Shown here piece by piece: positions 56,159 to 64,000 of a DNA stretch of 64,000 bases. The notes beneath the pieces were generated by a model. It saw nothing but the letters and a program-made list of their open reading frames with translations. It made no database searches and was not told the origin of the DNA. Origin of the DNA: Eudorina sp. 2006-703-Eu-15. Its lineage: Eukaryota > Chlorophyta > Chlorophyceae > Chlamydomonadales > Volvocaceae. A program made the translations under genes and the position numbers. Location of the stretch: NCBI GenBank assembly GCA_003117195.1, contig BDSI01000015.1, positions 48,501-112,500 on the forward strand. Reading direction: 5' to 3'. How positions within the stretch are numbered: the stretch's first letter is position 1; each line of letters begins with the position of its first letter.

Positions 56159-59100
56159 ATGCGGGCCGCCGTCGGCGTAGTGCCGTCGCTGCTCTGCTGG
56201 TGTGCAGCCTTGGCGGCACTGCTGATGACTTCAGGCGCGTCGGCGCTCTGCAGGAAGCCCATGATCGGATCCACGCTGGCTGAGCCGCCCATCACTATTT
56301 GGGGTTCCGAAACCATGTAGGTTGCTTGCCAGGGTCCCCTTAACAGACTTTGTTCCGTCCACCATACATGTGGGCTGGGTGATGGGGTGCCTGTGTGGGC
56401 GACCTCCCCTGTGCTTGGCTTTATCCACTTCTGGGGCGGGATTCTGCCCTCTGCTGTGCCTATCCCTTTGGTAGTGTTGCCCCGCTGCGCGCCTCTGCTT
56501 GCTTCGGTGTCTGGCTGGGTGGGGTCATGGCCCGGTGTGTTTTTGGGTGCGGCGTTGAGGTGTGGAGGTGTCCTGCCGCCTTGGCGGTGGGGCCTGCTGG
56601 GGCTTGCCCTGGTATACACCGGTGATCCCTTTGGGGTCCGCTGTAACGTTCATTCAGATACATGTGCCGGCGTCGCAACGGGACAATCACCACGCCGAGC
56701 GAGCAATGTAATCCAATTATCAGGCCGAAGCTAGCTGCCGACCTTGCCATTATTGAACAGCAAGTTGACTAGCCCGTCGTCGCATGTTTCGGAACGGGCA
56801 GACTGAGGGCATTGTTTGAACAAATCGTGCTCATTCCAGACGCGGCAGCCACTAGCTAAGCCGTGATGGGGTTTGGTCTTCGTTACTGACCTTGTGGCAT
56901 GTATCCATTGCGTTTCTGCTGTCCGTGCAGGATCGGGTTCGGCAGCGGATTCCGTGAGAGCCAGGGTGCCAAGCCCGGAGTCGAGGGCCCGTGGCTGGCT
57001 CCCCTGGTCACGGCCCTGATGCTGACTCTGATTTCGGGATGGATCTTCCTCAACCGTCCCGCCAAGCCGTCCATCCTCTACTGGCTGATTACCTTCTATC
57101 CTGCCTCCACCGCAATTGTTGAGGTCATTCGTGTCGTACACGATGCCTCGCGCTTCGGTTTCCTGACGGCGGCTTGGCACAACCTGCCCGAGTACGGCAT
57201 GCTGTTGTACATGTTCCAGAGCAGGAAGAATGCCGACAAGGTTAGCAAGCCTGTCGCATCGCAATTTTACAGATCGCCTTCAGCTTGCGGGACTATCAGT
57301 CGGGCTATTTGGATGTTTCGCACACACCGAGCGTCGTGGAGTGGCGTTCTTTTCGAAACACAGCTCACAACAAATGTTGTCCGCCGTCCCTTACCCCAAC
57401 CTGCCCGCAGTACTTTCCCCTGCTGCTGCTGTGGGAGTGGGTCCTGCACGTCTGGATCATGTTCGTGCCCTCCCTCAACGGCATCATGCGCGGTGTCTTC
57501 TTCGCGGGCTTCGCCGAGCAGCTCACCGGCATTTGCTGCGACTTCTTGCTCATGGTCGTATTCACGTACATGTACTTCAGCGTCAAGGTCGGAGGCACCA
57601 AGGACGCCCAGGGCAATCCGCTTGCCACCGCAAATGGTGCCACCAACGTAGCCCCCAGTCCCTATTCTGAGGAGGCGAAGAAGTCCCTCAAGGTGCGCCC
57701 GCCATGAATCAGGTTGTTAGCCATGCAGTGTTATTACGTATAGAATCGGTTGGCATCGACCGCTAGCAAGGGTCTAGAATAATTCCTCAAATATTTCTGT
57801 CTGGCCCCTAACGATCCCCCACCATCCAGACGGCCTACCTGTACGCCATGTTGGGAGCCTACTGCCACATGCTGGAGATCGGGCCGCTGGGTGAGGACGC
57901 AGCAGAGGGCAGGAGTGACAGATGGAGTTGTAACGAGCCCAGCGAGCATGGGAACTACGGAACAGCCCGGAAGGGGGTTTTGGTCCGGCCTAGAATCAGC
58001 AAGTCGGTTCTGTAATGCCGCACCTTTCAAACAGGGTGCCGTACCTGCTGCAAGCAGAAGTCCGCTGGGTAGCATATCGTTGCACGCGAGGCTATTGCAT
58101 TCAATTATGGGCATACGAATTTGATTGAAAATCACCCTATTGCGTCCAAAGGCGCCGAAAATCATCCCCCGGTTGGAATCTGACTCGCCTCATTCATTCT
58201 CGCCCTCACTCATTCCCCAGTGGTCATGCTGAGTGGCATCAAGGCGCGGCCGTACATGCCGGTCTGCATCGTCGTGGCCTTCACGTCTCCCATCACCATG
58301 TACCTGTACGGCAATTTCATCCGGGAGTACACATCCGGCGCAGCTGCCTCCATCTCCGAGACCAAGGACGCCCTGAAGGGCAGTACGACACGGAAGCTTC
58401 TGGCGCTGGGTATCGTGCTGGGCCTCTCGTTCATTCTCAGCCCTGCTCTCGTGCCGTACTGCCACGGAACAGAACCGGTCAAACCCGGCGCCAGCGTCAC
58501 CGACCCGATCTCGTTGCTGCCGAAGCCAGTCGAGTCCCCCGTCATGTGCCTGTCCAAATCCAAGCTGACCGGTACGACAACCGTGTGGCCCAAGCCCGGC
58601 CAGGAGGAGGTCGTGATGGACCTGGCCGCCACCATGCCAGGTACGCGTCGGCGATTGGAATCCGGTGCACGGAGTGCGTTTTGCCCCGCGAGGTTTGCCA
58701 TGCAGTCCAAAATCACGCACCATCCTTGATAACAATAGCTAGTAAGTACTGTGTGATGGGATGCACGGGTACATGATACGGCCTTGCAGTTGATTCGCTA
58801 TGTCTCAATCCGCCCTGCTGATGAGGCTACAGATGTGCCCTTTAAAGGGAGGCATTGAAATATACCTTGGTAGTTTCATGGACGCGACACCACCTGAATC
58901 CGTGTGATTGAGGCTGGCCATGTATGAACACAGGTGCCATTCGGCAACAGGAGGGTTCTCTATGGTACGACATCGCGTACGGCCGTGACCACGAGGGTCG
59001 CTTTGTTGTCAAGTTCTTCGAGTCTTGGAGCTCGGTCACGTCACTCTTTCGGAACATCTACATGAGCCCAACGGTCAACCGAGTGTTCCGGCTTCCGGGG

Positions 59101-61200
59101 CGCTGAATTCGCGGTGGCAGTCGAGAAGCAGCTCCTCGACGGGCCCTATGAGGCAAGTACAAGGATGAACGCACCTGGAATCTAATCGTGAGTGCGCTAG
59201 CTAGAATTCGCCTCTGCCAGCGGCTGTACACGTGGCAGAAGTAACACTCGCTCGTATAGGACGGATAGGACGGATGGACGGCTTGGGAACCAGTGACATA
59301 TGGCTATTCGTTCGGATTCATTATATGTATGTGTACTGCAGCCATTCATGCCCTTGTCCACGCCCTCACCTGTGGCCGTTCGGTCACGTGTGCCATCATC
59401 GTCGCTGCGGCTGCTGGCTCCGTGTGCCTCCGCACGCAGGCCGCCATCCCCTGCACCGAGGCCCAGTCGGAGGCGGTGCCCGTCACCCTGCCCTTCTCCA
59501 CCATCGTTGATGCCCCGGTTGACTGCCTGTGGGCCAAGTTCGACAACTGGTGCGGAGACAACAGCTGGGTCCCGGGGTCCAAGGTATGATGTCTTGATGT
59601 GCGGGTGTGTGTTCGTCGGTTGATTGTCAAGGCCGCGCGCGTGCATGGTATGTGCAGGGCACGGCAAAGCCCCGCAAGTGCCCTGCCAAGTATGTGTACA
59701 TGTATTTATGGCAAGGAGCTCGGTTGGTTGGAACGCAGCAGTCATGTCCATAGAAAATTATCAAGGATGTTACAGTGGACCCCGGTGACAGCCGAACAAA
59801 GCTCCACAGATACGATTTCCGTTGTCTTGAACATGATCGCCACCGATGACCCGCGGGGTCCGCTGTAACATCCTTAATATAATGATCGTGCTTCAACGAA
59901 GCAACCGGGCTCCTCCATCCCTCCATCTCGGCCATTATTACATGAACGTGCTTCAATGCTTACGGCCGACCCACTGCTGTCGTTCTTGGACAACCCAGAA
60001 CCCACTGCCACACACCGTGCCTTCCGTTTTATTTGTCTGTCCTGATTCTGTCCTGCAGGGAGTGGACTGCCCCAAGCACAACTCGCCGCTCCGCATCGTC
60101 CATTTCAAGGACTTGGACATGCCCGTCCTGCGCCATGCCGCCCCGCTGCCGCCGCCCGAGCAGCCCGAGGGCGGACATCGACTTGTCTACTACCCACTGG
60201 AAGGTGAATGAGGGACCGAACGACGCAAAGGAATATCTGCAGCCAAGCCAGGACTTGCGCGGCGGGCGCAGCAGCGATCACTCCAATGCCACGACAGAGC
60301 CCGGGCGGTCTGCTGCAAGTGGTGCAGGTCAAGTAACACGCTATTATGTCATCATTCACATGCAAGCGTTCGTGGTCCCGTGCACACAAGTGTCTAGTCT
60401 TCCACGGACGTGGCTTCACTGACGGGTCCATAACCCCATTTTGTGAGCCTCACGAGCCTGCTGCTTAATTGTGAGCCTGCTGCACTGCCATCCATGATTG
60501 ATCAACCATGACGGCTGCGTGCTAGGTGGCTTCCTCGGAACCCTTGGCGAGAGCTTGAAATGCGATCTGACTGTCGTACCGGCTACCGAGGACCCATCAA
60601 AGAGCCTTCTGTCGTACAAGGTCACCATCGTTGCAAAGGACAGCGGGAGGACACAGGAAATGTACGACGCCGTGTTCCATGAGTACGATACCTTCATCCT
60701 GCCTTTTTTGAGGGAGGTGAGCAAGGCAGGCTTAGCACGCCCAACACCGCATGACCCGCGTCCAATTCATAGATTTATGAGCGCCACCAAACAGAAGCCG
60801 CGGGTACGGCGAGAGGTGGTATATGTGTGTCAGCTACGTAGAAATGTGCGTGCGATGTGATCACGCATTAAGCAGTCTGGTTGTGTGTCGCGTTTTGTGT
60901 GTCGCGGCGCATCGACCTATCAGCTATCACGCTATCCGTCGGGCACACCTCCGCGGTGCGTCGTCGTCACTCACTAGCAGTTGCCAGTTGGGACCCTGCT
61001 CATGAATGTACGTGATGCCGATGCCAATGTCTGTATGTAATTATTATGTCTGTCGGTGAACGCCAATAACGTCGATGTTCTGCGTGCACTGCGCGCAGTG
61101 GGGTCGGAACACCAGCCACGGCTGCAAGGATGGCAGCCGCGCCTGGCAGCAGCAGCAGCAGCAGTCCATCGCAGCCACAGCAAGCGGCGCCGCAGCTTAA
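56159..61200 (+). CDS. G6: diverged paralogue of the array gene, extra intron, one frameshift
   Basis: Exons: 56159-56316, 56931-57240, 57411-57692, 57830-57890, 58221-58640, 58934-59152, 59440-59583, 60059-60203, 60526-60716 and 61099-61200. Domain order matches G1: signal peptide, membrane region, ABM-like domain, SRPBCC domain. An additional intron (58641-58933) splits what is exon 5 in the array, inside the ABM domain after MPG. The intron after 59152 starts GCAAGT, a classic GC-AG donor context. Exon 3 is 12 codons longer, and the C-terminus has six glutamines and an Ala-rich end. One extra G in the run 59097-59100 shifts the frame into a TGA at 59104-59106; removing one base from the reading would restore EFAVAVEKQLLDGPYE, so error or recent loss is possible. 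The ATG at 56120 is in frame but puts 13 residues before the signal peptide, so 56159 is preferred. Confidence 0.8.
56624..56655 (-). repeat. Inverted copy of the 32-nt repeat, in G6 intron 1
   Basis: Exact reverse complement of 369-400. It lies in G6 intron 1, which is longer (614 bp) than the array's intron 1 (170 bp), so the repeat may have arrived with an insertion. Confidence 0.75.
59763..59875. mobile_element. Small inverted-repeat element (MITE-like) in G6 intron 6
   Basis: 113 bp bounded by near-perfect 21-bp inverted repeats, AAGGATGTTACAGTGGACCC on the left and its complement with one change on the right. The ends carry the same GTTACAGYGGACCCC motif seen at 369-400, 5334, 53614 and 56624. 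It has no coding capacity and no clear target duplication. Confidence 0.75.
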
Positions 61201-64000
61201 GAGACCGGATGGTTGAACACTAGCTACGTACTGCACGTGTAGCTGAGCGAGCGTGCGGTCGCCAAAGTGTGTGCGTTCGTGACATCCAAGATAGCGCCGC
61301 CACAGCAACTACTGGATACACGGCGTTGCCGTACTTGTGTATGCCGGAGGCAATCGCGTGGCGCCGCGGCGTTGAAACAGGTAGCGCCGGTCCAGCAATT
61401 AGCTATCTGGATCAGCGACAAGTGTAAATTTATAATCTCTTACGGTACTGCAGTTTGCAATGTCTTATTATCTGGTCTTATGGATGGTGTACTGTATCCC
61501 GCAGAAATGAACACGCGTGTCGGTACGTCAGGTAGCTACGCGGTGATCGATGCACATTTTTATTGAGAAACGACGGTGCGAGGACCAATAGGCTCACATG
61601 CAGTGATGCTGCTGTATGTATGTCTCGTTTTTGGATGGCCTCGTCTGGTGTCCCCCGTTGGACGAAGCGGCGGCCTCCCGTCGGGCCCTTGCTTCCGAAG
61701 CAATGTATGTCTTTGTTGCGTGCCCCTGTACGCACCGGTTGGTATGAATGCGCGTAGCAGTTGTTAAATGGAGCTGGCGTTACATCGATGGTCGACCCTC
61801 GCTGCGTGCTGCGCCCCGACTACCCGTGCGGCTCAACGGGCCCCGACATAGAGCTCGGTGAGCGGTGGGCGCCTACCTGTAGCAAGTAAAGCAGCAGGCT
61901 GCTGGCTTGAATGTGTACATACAAAGCAGGCACGTATGTGCGACGACACTGCGGTTTCCAACCGACATCCGTACATGGGCACGTATATAGACCCAACACA
62001 GGGTCCCGCGCGTGCGGCAAATGGTTACGGTGGTGGTGTAAGGGCTGCATCGATGACGGATTTCGTTTTTTATTTTGTTGTTTGGTTGGTTGGTGTTTTT
62101 CACGACACGACATGTGCGATGTCATCCATCCATCGGTCTTCTGAGATCAGTCTATCGGTCAACAATCTCGTCGGATGCGCTGCGAAGCATATTCAATCGA
62201 GATGGGGATATTCTGTGGGCCAGTGGATGGCTGTCTGATGGATGTCCCGTACATATTACTGATGTGGATGTCCCGTACATATTACTGATGGCGGCCACCA
62301 GTGCCGCCAGGTAGACTCGCTGCCGCCTGCCAGTGACACCAGAGGCTGTAATCCCGCTCTGGAACAAGTGCGCTGTGTCACGCACGACGAGCAGTGTGGT
62401 CATGACAGCGCGAGCATGGATTATGAGGGATTGAGGATTGAAAACCGTACTGGCACCGTGCTTAGTCACAACGGTACCCTCACCGCCGTGTGATTAGGCG
62501 GGTCTGGCGCGGTTTCCAGGAGAGGCAAACCTGGCGCGCTGGTAACCTGGTGTGTTGGCCGATATGGCTGCATGAACCTCCCGCGGGTGATGGAGGATGG
62601 GTGCGCAGTCCTTGGTAGGGGTTGATGAGACGAGGCACCTACGAGCTATCTGGGCCCGTTGGAACACCCGGTCGGGATACGGGTCCACCTTGTAACGGTT
62701 ACATTATGCACCGACATACCCAAAAGGACCCAAACTATGCCATAGATTATCAGGTCGGCTGTATGGCAGCTCGCCACAAGAAAGAATTGCTGTGATATTG
62801 TAATGATGATGTACAAGCCGGGCCGGTGTAGCCAGCATGGTACACCAGCTTCTGTTGCTATTTAATAAGAGACTTTGGCTCGAAATCTCAAAACGTTTGA
62901 TATCTGTGTGATTGCGAATCTGTCACAGCAACGAAAGCGATACGTGCGATACAAAATGTGAAGTTAGAAGTTGAACAGCTATTTCAATGATTATCAGGCT
63001 TTCCATTTATATCTTAGTTATGGGTCAAATACACTATATTACCAAACAAGTTCTTAGTCTCAGTTCGGAGCCTCCCGACTTGTCTGGACCGTACAAGCTG
63101 GAAGCTTAAACACTAAACGTGCAATGCAGTATATTTTTTTGAATTCATCTACATTTGGAGATTATAGTAAGTAAAACTGATTGGAAGTGGGCGCGGCTTG
63201 CTGAATCCTGCATTTGGCGGCCCTGGCGGGCGAGGGCGGGCGGTCGGAGTCCAGCAGCTCGCGTAACTAGTCATGTCAGTCGGCCGCCGATTGCTCATAG
63301 ACCGTCGTAAATACATTGAATAGAAGTAAATAATTCCACGTTAGAAAGGCCTCCGCAGCTACACCAAACTGGAGCTTTCGACAGTTCACAGGTGTACTGT
63401 CAAAGTCCGCGTTGAACGGGCAGCAAGTGGCAGTAACGATGCGTTTATTTGCAGCTGTGTCACCTCCAAGCGGAAACAATGATTTTTTGCGATCGTGGTG
63501 TCATTTGGTACAATGAATGAACGTATACGGAATCTGGAACGCGCTGGAATCCGTTCGTATCTAGTTGCAGCATTGAGGGCGGGAGTCACATAAGAAACGG
63601 GCCTATTCGATATGCCGGAATATATAACATATTATTATAATCTATAAGTCTGTGTATCTAAAATGTGCGAGCGTATGTTCCCTCCCTTCATAATGGCGAA
63701 GGATGCCGTTGCTTGACGTTTCTCGATCCCTGCACTATGATACACAATTCATCCGACGAATTGCTGAATCAACATATGCAATGTGAAATATAATTTTATT
63801 TTAAACCCGATCAGTCTTTTAGTCGGTGAACTGCTTTACGGTAGTCGACATTTCGGTAATGATTATTTTCAGCCTTTTAAGTTCTTTCGCACAGACTATA
63901 CTACATAACAGCATCATGATGAACTAAAAAACCGGGCGTGAACGGACATGTAGAAGCATCGAATGGGAACGATTATCGCTCGCCCTTGTCCCCTCATGCT
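61201..64000. other. Region downstream of G6, no gene seen
   Basis: TGTAA occurs at about 61425, some 220 bases after the stop. Frames are short and without domains. A 22-nt direct repeat (GATGTCCCGTACATATTACTGA core) lies at about 62241-62291. The final 1.2 kb is AT-richer than the rest. Confidence 0.5.
62548..62705 (+). repeat. Dispersed repeat, related to 54378-54545
   Basis: Same block order as 54378-54545, ending at CCTTGTAACGGTTAC. The two copies flank G6 in the same orientation. Confidence 0.7.

Noticed and set aside
1..64000. tRNA genes or full rRNA genes
   Set aside because: No cloverleaf with a GGTTCGAATCC-type arm was noticed on reading. The only rRNA similarity is the short fragment at 53743-53784.

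Overview
The window is nuclear DNA of a eukaryote. Genes are cut by spliceosomal introns (GT-AG, one GC-AG) with pyrimidine-rich acceptors, coding exons prefer G/C-ending codons, and the DNA is repeat-rich. A microalga or seaweed is plausible: the introns of the transposon genes have very C-rich acceptor tracts and an SRPBCC/ABM membrane protein is amplified. Nothing seen fixes the lineage.

Two things dominate. First, a head-to-tail array (1-52782) of one nine-exon gene (G1-G5) with near-identical exons, introns and spacers, followed after about 3.4 kb by a diverged paralogue in the same orientation (G6, 56159-61200). The 654-residue product has a signal peptide, about seven or eight membrane segments, an antibiotic-biosynthesis-monooxygenase-like (ABM) domain and a C-terminal SRPBCC (Bet v 1/polyketide cyclase-like) domain. 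G1 and G5 are intact. G2 is cut off after exon 6. G3 has one base missing in exon 1. G4 has many one-base deletions that look like consensus errors. G6 has an extra intron, a GC-AG intron and one apparent frameshift.

Second, a 9.16-kb DNA transposon (11003-20162) sits in one array unit. It has 33-bp perfect terminal inverted repeats and a 3-bp target duplication (ACT), and the empty site is present in three other units. It carries a HARBI1-type DDE transposase (T3), a RecA-fold ATPase resembling the AAA_25/RepA plasmid-helicase family with a possible winged-helix region and a proline-rich minisatellite tail (T2), and an unrecognised charged, coiled-coil-rich protein (T1). A PIF/Harbinger-like element with a RepA-like ATPase is the most novel system here. 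A later 12.27-kb tandem duplication (11579-23843 copied to 23844 onward) made a 5'-truncated second element and truncated G2 while regenerating G3.

Layout: 1-2240 spacer; 2241-7227 G1 and its upstream region; 7228-8761 long spacer; 8762-10999 spacer; 11003-20162 element copy 1; 20166-23843 truncated G2; 23844-32427 element copy 2; 32431-37415 G3; short spacer; 38091-45058 spacer and G4; short spacer; 45727-52713 spacer and G5; 52783-56158 single-copy DNA with small repeats, including an organelle-like LSU rRNA fragment; 56159-61200 G6; 61201-64000 no recognisable gene.
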